The notes under the pieces are model-generated. The model had not been told where the DNA came from. It saw only the letters and a list, made by a program, of their open reading frames with translations, and made no database searches. The position numbers were made by a program, and so were the translations under genes. 64,000 nucleotides of DNA from Gammaproteobacteria bacterium (lineage in GTDB: Bacteria; Pseudomonadota; Gammaproteobacteria; Eutrophobiales; Eutrophobiaceae): the NCBI GenBank assembly GCA_004297165.1, contig SCUJ01000007.1, forward strand, positions 31,959-95,958. The letters are read 5' to 3'. Shown piece by piece: positions 9,367 through 16,964 of the stretch; position 1 is the first letter of the stretch, and each line of letters starts with the position of its first letter.

Positions 9367-10236
9367 TTATTCTTTCGCGCGTTCGCGCCGTTCGATCTCC
9401 GCCTGGCCCTTCACCGTGCCGGGGATGTCCTCGTTGAGGTTGGGCAGACACTCGACCTCCGGGATGTCACTGTAATCCGAGCGCAGCCAGCGTTTGACGC
9501 TTTTCCACTCGCCTTTCCAGTTGGCCGGGTCGGTCAGCGTGAACTCGATTTCCAGCGTCATGCCGGCGTCCAGCATCCGGTAACGCTCCACGATCTCGAA
9601 CTGATCGCTGATGGGAATCCCGCTATCGATCCAGTGTTCGTTGGTTTCGAAATATTTGGTGTGGACCACCAGTTCCTCCCCTTCCCAGCGGCCGATGGAT
9701 TCGCCGTTGTAGGTGGGAATGGCGATATCGGGGTCGGTGTGTTCGCGCCCATCGAGGTAGATGATGCGCAGGCTGTTGGTGAAGCCATAGACCTGATAGA
9801 TGACCGTTGGCAACTGGATCATCGCGATCGGCCAGACCCTGGTCATGATCATGGGCATGCCGGCCGGGTAACACTGGCCGATGCTGTCGCGGTAGGGCCG
9901 GCCCGCGGCCCGCGCCTCGGTGGACTCCCGCATGGCCGTCTGTCCCGCCTCGAAGAATTCGGGATAGGGCGGCCCGAACATGAAATCCGAGAACGCGCGG
10001 CGCAGATCGATGAACCAGACGCTGGTGAGATCGAATGGTGGTTTGGGACGCGCCACGGCGAGATTCTGCGGCGCGAGGGCGCCGTAGTAACCGTCATGCT
10101 TGTGCGAGAGCTCGGCGATCTGTTCCGGGGACAGGCCCCCGGTGCGCACCCGTTGGGCGTATGCGCTCGTTGCCGGGAACGCCAGCAGGATCGCGATCAG
10201 GATGTAGAGGTTGCTTATTAGCATCGTTCGATTCAT
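9367..10236 (-). CDS. Exported protein of unknown function, paralogue of the gene at 7556
   Basis: A 289-residue protein with a signal peptide (MNRTMLISNLYILIAILLAF..., cleavage near SAYA). After an N-terminal part with YYGALAPQNLA, the C-terminal two thirds follow the same order as the 7556 gene: CYPAGMPMIM, GRWEGEELVVHTKYF, FEIVERYRML, then LEIEFTLTDPANW. It starts 22 bp after the aldo/keto reductase stop on the same strand, so it is probably the third gene of the ligC operon. Function unknown. Confidence 0.75.
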   Translation of the reverse strand: MNRTMLISNLYILIAILLAFPATSAYAQRVRTGGLSPEQIAELSHKHDGYYGALAPQNLAVARPKPPFDLTSVWFIDLRRAFSDFMFGPPYPEFFEAGQTAMRESTEARAAGRPYRDSIGQCYPAGMPMIMTRVWPIAMIQLPTVIYQVYGFTNSLRIIYLDGREHTDPDIAIPTYNGESIGRWEGEELVVHTKYFETNEHWIDSGIPISDQFEIVERYRMLDAGMTLEIEFTLTDPANWKGEWKSVKRWLRSDYSDIPEVECLPNLNEDIPGTVKGQAEIERRERAKE

Positions 10237-10258
10237 GCCGGGCGCCTCGCTGGATATA

Positions 10259-11248
10259 TTAGGAAAACTCCTCGGTATCGATCTCTTTCTGCACGGTCTC
10301 GTTGTATCTGGGACCGGAAACAGTGCGTTGGTTGATGAGGCGATCCAGCCGTTCGACGATCGCGGGATCCAGTTTTACCTCGACCGCGCCGGCGTTTTCC
10401 TCGACGGTGGCTATGCGCCGCGTGCCGGGGATGGGAACGATGTGATCGCCGCGGGCGAGCAGCCAGGCCAGGGCCAGTTGCCCCATGGTGCAGCCGGCCT
10501 CGGCGGCGATGCCCGCGTATTCGTCAAGCAGCTTGAGGTTCTTGCCGAAGTGTTCCTGGCGGAAGCGCGGCAGGGTCAGGCGCAGGTCGCTCTCCTCCAG
10601 CTTCGAGGTATCAGTCAAACAGCCGGTGAGAAAGCCCCGGGCGAGCGGACTGAAGGCGACGAATCCGACACCGAGGTCCTTGCAGGTCTTCAGCACCTCG
10701 ATCTCGGCATTGCGCGTCAGGAGTGAATATTCGGTCTGGACGGCGGCGATGGGGTGTTCGGCATGGGCCTTCTTCAGGGTCGCCGCCGAGACCTCCGAGA
10801 GGCCGACCGCGCGAATCTTGCCCTGGCGCACGAGGTCGCCAAGCGCCCCCACGCTATCCTCGATCGGCACGTTCTTGTCATAGCGGTGGAGATAGTAGAG
10901 GTCGATTATGTCGGTATGCAGTCGTTGCAGACTCTCCTCGCAGGTGCGTTTGAGGACCTCCGGACGCCCGTTGATCTCGCGCTTGCCGTCGGCGTTCTTG
11001 AAGATCCCGCACTTGCTGGCGAGGGTGTATTCCGCGCGCCGCCCCTTGAGGGTCTTGCCGATCAGGCTCTCGTTCCTGCCGAAGCCATACAGGGCCGCGG
11101 TGTCCAGCATGGTGTAACCGAGATCTAGGGCGCGATGGAGCGTTTTTGCGGATTCCTCGTCATCGGGTCGGCCGTAGGCGTGGGACATGCTCATGCAACC
11201 GAGGCCGAGCGCCGAGACCGTGAAGGGGCCGAGTGTTCTGGTTTCCAT
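10259..11248 (-). CDS. Aldo/keto reductase
   Basis: A 329-residue NADPH-dependent aldo/keto reductase. The catalytic tetrad is visible: Asp49 and Tyr54 (MLDTAALYGFGRNE), Lys79 (TLASKCG) and His121 (YYLHRYDKN). The C-terminal nucleotide-binding motif VPIPGTRR follows. The ATG at 11248 starts METRTLGPF, the usual N-terminus, 17 bp after the ligC stop; a longer frame overlapping ligC is unlikely. The closest subfamily is the YakC/AKR13-type reductases of carbonyl compounds. Co-transcription with ligC suggests removal of an aldehyde or semialdehyde formed during aromatic breakdown, but the substrate is not determined by sequence. Confidence 0.88.
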   Translation of the reverse strand: METRTLGPFTVSALGLGCMSMSHAYGRPDDEESAKTLHRALDLGYTMLDTAALYGFGRNESLIGKTLKGRRAEYTLASKCGIFKNADGKREINGRPEVLKRTCEESLQRLHTDIIDLYYLHRYDKNVPIEDSVGALGDLVRQGKIRAVGLSEVSAATLKKAHAEHPIAAVQTEYSLLTRNAEIEVLKTCKDLGVGFVAFSPLARGFLTGCLTDTSKLEESDLRLTLPRFRQEHFGKNLKLLDEYAGIAAEAGCTMGQLALAWLLARGDHIVPIPGTRRIATVEENAGAVEVKLDPAIVERLDRLINQRTVSGPRYNETVQKEIDTEEFS

Positions 11249-11265
11249 AGGCTTCACGATCCGGG

Positions 11266-12216
11266 TCAGCGATCGGCCGCGAGGCACTGATCCAGGCGAT
11301 CGAGCGTCTCCATCGCGGCGATGGTCTGAAGCACGCTTCCGTTCGGTTCGCGGCCTGCGCGGATCGCTGCGAAGAATTCCCGGTCCTGGAGTTCGATGCC
11401 GTTCATCGAGACATCCACCTGCGAGACATCGATCTTGTTTTCCTTGCCGTCGTAGAGGTCATCGTAACGGGCAATATAGGTCCCGTTGTCGCAGATATAG
11501 CGGAAGAAGGTCCCCAGGGGGCCGTCATTATTAAAGGACAGTGACAGGGTGCAGATGGCGCCGGAAGGGACCTTGAGGCCAATGCTCATGTCCATGGCGA
11601 TCCCGAGATCCGGGTGTTCGGGTCCCTGCAGGGCCTGGACCCTGGAGGCGATCTCCCCGGTCTGGTATTGAAAGAGATCGACCGTGTGGCAGGCGTGGTG
11701 CCAGAGCAGATGGTCGGTCCAGCTCCGCGGCTTGCCCAGGGCATTCATGTTGGTGCGCCGGAAGAAGTAGGTCTGCACGTCCATCTGCTGGATCCGGAGT
11801 TCGCCCCGTTCAATGCGTTTGTGGATCCATTGATGGCTCGGATTGAAACGGCGGGTGTGTCCCGCCATTGCAATGAGCCCTGTTTCCTGTTTCGCGGCGA
11901 CGATCCGCCGGGCGTCCGCCAGGGAATCGGCCATCGGGATCTCCACCTGGACGTGTTTCCCGGCCTGCAGACACTGGATGGCCTGCTCGGCGTGGACCTG
12001 TGTGGGCGAGGTGATGATGGCGGCCTGCACTCCCGGACGGGTGAGGCATTCGGCGAGATTCGTGGACCAGTGGGGGATGCCCCTCGCGCGCGCCACTTCC
12101 TCGGTCGAGGCCGGGCTGCCCCCGCACAGGCTCACGACCTCCACATCCGGGATATTGGCGATGGCGTCAAGATGTTTCTGGCCGAAGGCCCCCTGGCCGA
12201 CCATGACTATTTTCAT
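11266..12216 (-). CDS. ligC: 4-carboxy-2-hydroxymuconate-6-semialdehyde dehydrogenase (LigC)
   Basis: A 316-residue Gfo/Idh/MocA-type oxidoreductase. The N-terminal Rossmann motif is VGQGAFGQKHL. Segments strongly reminiscent of Sphingobium LigC as remembered are HVQVEIPMADS, GHTRRFNPSHQ, QQMDVQTYFFRR, SWTDHLLWHHACHTVDLF and GTFFRYICDNGTYIARYDDL. LigC oxidises the product of protocatechuate 4,5-dioxygenase, as its hemiacetal, to PDC, which LigI then hydrolyses. It is first gene of a minus-strand operon with an aldo/keto reductase and an exported protein, about 3.7 kb from the rest of the pathway. No ring-cleaving dioxygenase (ligAB or desB) is found nearby. Confidence 0.9.
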   Translation of the reverse strand: MKIVMVGQGAFGQKHLDAIANIPDVEVVSLCGGSPASTEEVARARGIPHWSTNLAECLTRPGVQAAIITSPTQVHAEQAIQCLQAGKHVQVEIPMADSLADARRIVAAKQETGLIAMAGHTRRFNPSHQWIHKRIERGELRIQQMDVQTYFFRRTNMNALGKPRSWTDHLLWHHACHTVDLFQYQTGEIASRVQALQGPEHPDLGIAMDMSIGLKVPSGAICTLSLSFNNDGPLGTFFRYICDNGTYIARYDDLYDGKENKIDVSQVDVSMNGIELQDREFFAAIRAGREPNGSVLQTIAAMETLDRLDQCLAADR

Positions 12217-12354
12217 TGCGTTTCCTCATCTCTCGGTAAATAGACTAATGGGCATCAAGCGGTATTTTATGCCTGCATACTGGAACCGCACAATCCGCGG
12301 TAGAATCCCCGAGTCGGGATGTGGTCGTTTATATATTTCTGAGGAGAAGGGCCC

Positions 12355-13755
12355 ATGCGTGAACGAGGCGGATGCCTGGAGGATTGGTCGGCTGGAATAT
12401 CAGCAAGCGGGCGCATGAACCTGAAACAACTGCTTGTCGCTGCGGTCCTCAGCGTACTGATGGCCGCGACTTCGGGGCTTTGCTCGGCAGCAGCAGACCG
12501 CCCGAACGTCGTGTTTATCATGACCGACGACCTGGGGTACGGCGACCTCGGCGTGTACGGCGCCCCCGACACGAGTACGCCCGAGATCGACCGGCTGGCC
12601 AGCCAGGGCGTGCGGCTGACCAATTTTTACTCCAACGGCCCGGCCTGCTCGCCGACGCGCGCCGGGTTCATCACGGGCCGTTATCAGCAGCGGGTCGGGA
12701 TCGAACGTCCGTTGGGCAACCCTTCGACGGACGATGCAAAGGCCGGTCTCAAGGCCAACGGCCGCACCCTACCGCAGTTGCTCAAGGACGATGGCTACGC
12801 CACGGCCCTGATCGGGAAATGGCATCTTGGTTATCTGAAGCAGAACAGCCCGAATGCCCACGGGTTCGATTACTTCTTCGGCTACAGGTCCGGCTATATC
12901 GATTACTACCGGCACACCGACGGCGACGGCCAACCTGATCTCTACGAGAACGACAAGTCGGTGACGGCCGAGGGCTACATGACCGATCTCATCACCGATC
13001 GCTCGGTCGCCTATATTCGTGATCGTAAAGAGCGGCCGTTCTTCCTGTCGGTGCAATACAGCGCGCCGCACTGGCCGTATCAGCGGCCCGACCAGCCCTC
13101 CGTGGCGCGCGATAACGCCCGGCATCTGCAACCGCACGATCAGGATACCTCCACCCGTGCGGATTATGTCGCGATGCTGGAGCGGGCGGACGCGGGCGTC
13201 GGCAGGATCCTTGCGGCCCTGGACGAGGCTGGGATCGCCGGGAATACCCTCGTCATCTTCACCAACGACAACGGCGGGGAATGGCTGTCCCGGAACGCGC
13301 CATTCTTTCACCGGAAACTCTCCCTCTGGGAGGGCGGGATCCGCGTGCCGGCGATCCTCCGCTGGCCGGGCCATCTGCCGGCCGGGGGCGTCTCGGAACA
13401 GGTCGGCATCACCATGGATCTGACGGCGACTATACTCGCCGTCACCCGGACCCCGGTCCCGACCGGATTGAGGCTCGAAGGCATGGACCTGATGCCCGTA
13501 CTGAGCGGCGCCGCGCCGAAGACAGAACGGACGCTCTTCTGGCGCATCGACGCCTATGGCCAGACCCAGCAGGCGGTGCGCAGCGGCGAGTGGAAGCTCC
13601 TGGTCGATGGCGGTGCCTCGCTCGTGTTCAACCTCGAGGACGACCCCGGCGAGCGCCGGGACCTCGCGAATCAACGGCAGGATATCGCCCGGAGGTTGCG
13701 TCCCTTGCTCGATGACTGGGGAAAGAATGTGGACGCTGAATTCAAGACCCATTAG
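12355..13755 (+). CDS. Exported sulfatase (arylsulfatase A type)
   Basis: A type I sulfatase of 466 residues from the ATG at 12355. NVVFIMTDDLGYGDLG gives the two metal-binding aspartates. ACSPTRAGFITGRYQQRVG holds the C-x-P-x-R signature, with Cys98 to be converted to formylglycine. GKWHLG and SAPHWPY follow, and FTNDNGGEW is the second metal cluster. A signal peptide (LLVAAVLSVLMAATSGLCSA) places it in the periplasm. AGGAG 8 nt before ATG 12355 supports that start, although it leaves 20 residues before MNLKQLL; ATG 12415 gives a more usual signal peptide but has a weak binding site. It is divergent from ligC. Sulfated phenolics would fit the neighbouring aromatic pathway, but this is inference. 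Confidence 0.88.
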   Translation: MRERGGCLEDWSAGISASGRMNLKQLLVAAVLSVLMAATSGLCSAAADRPNVVFIMTDDLGYGDLGVYGAPDTSTPEIDRLASQGVRLTNFYSNGPACSPTRAGFITGRYQQRVGIERPLGNPSTDDAKAGLKANGRTLPQLLKDDGYATALIGKWHLGYLKQNSPNAHGFDYFFGYRSGYIDYYRHTDGDGQPDLYENDKSVTAEGYMTDLITDRSVAYIRDRKERPFFLSVQYSAPHWPYQRPDQPSVARDNARHLQPHDQDTSTRADYVAMLERADAGVGRILAALDEAGIAGNTLVIFTNDNGGEWLSRNAPFFHRKLSLWEGGIRVPAILRWPGHLPAGGVSEQVGITMDLTATILAVTRTPVPTGLRLEGMDLMPVLSGAAPKTERTLFWRIDAYGQTQQAVRSGEWKLLVDGGASLVFNLEDDPGERRDLANQRQDIARRLRPLLDDWGKNVDAEFKTH

Positions 13756-13835
13756 CTTGTTGTGAGATACCCGAACTGTGAGTATCCTTTGAGTTTGGTT
13801 GTTTCCCCTTTCATGACCCGGACTGGAGTACCCAT

Positions 13836-15608
13836 ATGAAATTCGTAATCCGCTGGTTGGTTGGCGCCTTCGTTATCGCTTCTGTTGTCTGGGCAGGTAT
13901 GGTTGCTGCCGCGGACGGGAAGATCAAAGTCTTGAACCCCCGCGGGATCATGCCGGCCATCAAACAGATCCCGATGGCGGAGCGTCCCGACACCCTGGAC
14001 GGCAAGACCATCTACATCGTCGACACCAAGTTCGCGAACACCAAGCCCTTCGTGAACGCGCTGCGGGACAACCTCGCCGCCGCGTATCCGAAGACGAACT
14101 GGGTCGGCGTCGACAAGGTCGGCGGTTACATGCAGGATGACCCGAACCTCTGGGCCGAGATCAAGGCCAAGGGTCACGGGGCGATAGTATTGCTCGGGCA
14201 TTGAAGCTCCTGTTCGCCGGCGGTCGTCGGCCACAGCATCACCCTGGAGACAATGGGCGTACCCGCCGTCGCGATGGTCACTTCAGCCTTCGATGAACTG
14301 GCCACTTCGACAGCCTTCAAGAAGGGCATGCCGGGCCTGCGGGTCTCCTTCACCCCGCATCCCATCACCGGGCGCACGACGGAGGAATCCAACGAATATC
14401 TCAAGGGCAATGACCCGGTAAGCGGCAAGCCGATGCTGACTGAGATCGTCGCCGGATTGCAGGCCAAGCTGGCCGAGCAGGACAAACAGGCCGGTGAGAT
14501 CAAACGCGAGGAACGTCCAAGGTTCCTGGCGGAGGACACTGCGGATAACCTTCAGCAGATGTTCCAGGACAATATGTGGACGGACGGCCTGCCCGTGATT
14601 CTGCCCACCGAGGAAAAGGTCAAGGCGATGCTGAAGGGCACGAGCCACAAGGCGGACGAGATCGTCGGCGAGATGCGCCCCTCCGGCCCGCACGAGGCCT
14701 GGAAATACACCGTGGAGATGGTCGCGACCAATGCCGTGATGGCGGGCGCGAAGCCGGAATACCTGCCGGTGATCCTGGCTATTGCATCCACCGGACAGAC
14801 CTCGCTGGTCAGTTCCACCTCATCCTTTGCCCGCATGGCGGTAATCAATGGCCCGATCCGCGATGAGATCCAGATGAATTCCTCGATCGGGGCGCTCGGT
14901 CCGTTCAATCAGGCCAACGCCGCCATCGGCCGCGCCTGGACACTTGTTTCGAAAAACCTCGGCGGTTCCGGCACTCCCGGCTCGACCTACCTCGGCAGCA
15001 CCGGCAACCCGCTGAACTATGGCAACATGACCTTCCCCGAGGCCGAGGAAAACCTGCCGGAAGGCTGGAATCCGCTGCATGTGCAGAAAGGCTTCAAAAA
15101 GGAAGAGAACGTCGTCAGCATCCTCAGCGGCTGGAGTTTCAACACCATCGCCTGGTTCAGCCCGCTGCCGCAGCAGGACGTCATCAAGAACTGGCTGACG
15201 CATTTCTTCTCCTTCGGCACGGGCAGCGCCACGATCATCGTCGATCCGATCGTCGCCGTGGAGTTGAAGAACAACGGCTTCGCGACCAAGGAACAGTTTG
15301 CCGCGTATCTGATGGAGAAATCAGCCAATCCCGGCTGGTTGTACTGGTCCACGCACGAAGAGGAATACAAGAAGGCGAAGGAAGGCGTCGAACCGTTCGC
15401 TTCATATCTGAAGCTCGGCGAGACCGCCGAGGTGCCGGTATCGCGCTACGTACGCCGTCAGCCGCCTCCCGGCGCCCCAGCCGCCCCAGCCGGTATGCCG
15501 CCGCGTAATCCGATCGAGGTCATTGCGGTCGGCGGCGGCACCAACACCTACTGGTCCGGCGGTGACTTCAGTTATGTGAGTGGCGCCTCCATCGACAAGT
15601 GGAAATAG
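13836..15608 (+). CDS. Exported UGSC-family selenoprotein, with in-frame UGA read as selenocysteine
   Basis: One continuous frame of 591 codons interrupted only by TGA at 14202-14204. Reading it as selenocysteine gives a 590-residue protein with Sec123 in ...LLGH-U-S-S-C-SPAV, a U-x-x-C redox motif. The context (AIVLLGH before; SITLETMGVPAVAMVTSAF and FTPHPITGR after) matches the UGSC-like domain, in which Sec or Cys occupies this position. A hairpin with a GGUC loop just downstream fits the bacterial SECIS model. An N-terminal signal peptide (VGAFVIASVVWAGMVAAADG) implies export. A second domain (about residues 230-590, from DNMWTDGLPVILPTEEKV) contains AVMAGAKPEYLPVILAIAS; I do not know its function. 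GGAG precedes the ATG. Split annotation as two genes (13836-14204 and 14253-15608) would be wrong. Confidence 0.85.
14205..14231 (+). promoter_or_regulatory. Bacterial SECIS element for Sec123
   Basis: Directly after the UGA, GCCGGC (14216-14221) pairs with GTCGGC (14226-14231) through six pairs including one G-U. This leaves the 4-nt loop GGUC. There are 17 nt between UGA and the loop, against 18 in E. coli fdhF as remembered, and the apical GGU that SelB recognises is present. Confidence 0.75.
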
Positions 15609-15624
15609 GATTGTGATGAATTCC

Positions 15625-15652
15625 GTAGGGGCGAAAAATCTTTCGCCCCTAC
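15625..15652 (+). terminator. Terminator hairpin after the selenoprotein gene
   Basis: GTAGGGGCGAAA (15625-15636) and TTTCGCCCCTAC (15641-15652) are perfect complements around AATC, followed by an A/T-rich tail. It lies 16 bp past the stop. Similar GTAGGGGCG palindromes occur as dispersed repeats in many bacterial genomes, so this may be a repeat element that serves as a terminator. Confidence 0.7.
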
Positions 15653-15683
15653 AATTTTATTCCCGGCTTTAATCCAGGATTCG

Positions 15684-15767
15684 CGTAGCCCGGATGGAAT
15701 GTAATGAAATCCGGGGTATCGTCAGGCGTGGATTTCCCGTATTTCGCTACGCTTCATCCGGGCTACG
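15684..15767. repeat. REP-like palindromic element
   Basis: CGTAGCCCGGATG (15684-15696) and CATCCGGGCTACG (15755-15767) are exact 13-bp inverted copies about 58 bp apart. The inner part contains further partly paired sequence (AAATCCGGG against CCCGTATTT). The GTAGCCCGGATG core is a known type of dispersed extragenic palindrome in gammaproteobacteria. Confidence 0.7.
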
Positions 15768-15811
15768 GCATGCTCGATCGACGAGTGGAGATAGAAAAAC
15801 AGGGGGGAAAT

Positions 15812-16822
15812 ATGTTGATACGACTTCTAATCGGGCTAGCCTTTAGCGCATCGCTTTCCGCGGTCTTCGCGCAAGACGCCGGCAAACCCGCCTGCGACCG
15901 CGCCTGTCTGGAGGGCTACGTCAACCGCTACCTGGATGCCATGCTCGCGCATGACCCCGGCGCCGGGCTGTTCGCCAGGGAGGTCAAATTCACCGAAAAC
16001 GGCGTGCGCCTGCCGCTCGGGAACGAGGGATTATGGCTCGGCATGTCGGGCAAAGGGACCTACAAGTTCTATGTCCCCGATATCGAGACCCAGCAGATCG
16101 CCTTCATCGGCACGGCACGGGAAGGATTGGCCGCGCGCGCGGCGGCCACGCCGTCCACTGAAGGCAATCTCGTGGCGCTCGCGCTACGGTTGAAGGTCGT
16201 CAACGGTCTCATCACCGAGGCCGAACAACTCGTGATCCGGCCGGAGATCAATCTCCTTGGCGGCGGCGAATCCGCCCCTCCACCACGGTTTCCGCCGGCC
16301 GGCGAGGCGGTCGAGACGCTGGGCGCCCCGCATCCGATTTACGCCGAGGTCATTCCGGAATCGGAACGGGCCTCGCGAGAGGAACTGGTCAAGGTGGCCA
16401 ATTATTATTTCGCGGGGTTGCAACGGAACGACGGCCTGGGCTATTACCCCTTCACCGACGATTGCCTGCGGCTCGAAAATGGCATGACGACAGCAGGGCC
16501 ATCCACCGGCGCCCCCGCACCGGGACAGAACCGGATGATGGGTTGCAAGGAACAATTCGAAAAGGGCCTGAAAGGAGTCGTCTCCAGGATCCGCGATCGC
16601 CGTTTCGTGGCGGTGGATCGGGAACGCGGGATCGCCTTCGCCTTCGGCTTCTTCGATCACGAGCGCATCAACTGGACCTGGCAGATCGCGGAACTCTTCA
16701 AGATCGAAAAGGGTCAGATCAGCCGGATCGAGGCCGTCTTTCACCGCTGTCCCTACGGCATGAACTCCGGCTGGAGCACCTACGAGCAGGGGATGTCGGA
16801 GGAGATCCAGAGCATCAGGTAG
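15812..16822 (+). CDS. Exported two-domain NTF2/SnoaL-like protein (DUF8021-like)
   Basis: A 336-residue protein with a signal peptide (MLIRLLIGLAFSASLSAVFAQ). The mature part has two copies of an alpha+beta cone-like unit. The first (about residues 25-145) contains CDRACLEGYVNRYLDAMLAHDP, FTENGVRLPLG and GNLVALALRLKVVNGLITEAE. The second (about 190-335) contains VANYYFAGLQRND, FTDDCLRLENGM, GIAFAFGFFDHE and IEKGQISRIEAVF. This resembles the DUF8021 group of SnoaL-like folds. AGGGGGG lies just before the ATG, which favours 15812 over a longer reading that would run through the REP-like repeat. The function is unknown; the exported location matches the sulfatase and selenoprotein upstream. Confidence 0.72.
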   Translation: MLIRLLIGLAFSASLSAVFAQDAGKPACDRACLEGYVNRYLDAMLAHDPGAGLFAREVKFTENGVRLPLGNEGLWLGMSGKGTYKFYVPDIETQQIAFIGTAREGLAARAAATPSTEGNLVALALRLKVVNGLITEAEQLVIRPEINLLGGGESAPPPRFPPAGEAVETLGAPHPIYAEVIPESERASREELVKVANYYFAGLQRNDGLGYYPFTDDCLRLENGMTTAGPSTGAPAPGQNRMMGCKEQFEKGLKGVVSRIRDRRFVAVDRERGIAFAFGFFDHERINWTWQIAELFKIEKGQISRIEAVFHRCPYGMNSGWSTYEQGMSEEIQSIR

Positions 16823-16941
16823 CCTTCTTCACCACACTCGGCGCCCTCGAACTCATCACCTACGTAGTGTAACGAGTTATCGCCCGGATCGTTCGATGAG
16901 GGTCTGTTGGGCGGTGAAGCTAATACCCTTCCCATTTCCAG

Positions 16942-16964
16942 TAAAGTATGATTATCATACTTTA
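16942..16964. promoter_or_regulatory. 23-bp palindrome overlapping the ATPase start codon
   Basis: TAAAGTATGA (16942-16951) and TCATACTTTA (16955-16964) are perfect complements around TTA. The last base is the A of the ATG of the following gene. The position suggests an operator or a structure controlling translation start. Confidence 0.5.

Noticed and set aside
13836..14204. A separate 122-residue secreted protein ending at TGA 14202
   Set aside because: The frame continues after the TGA with sequence that fits the same domain, a Cys follows at +3, and a SECIS-like hairpin is present. Readthrough as selenocysteine explains it better than a short gene or a frameshift.
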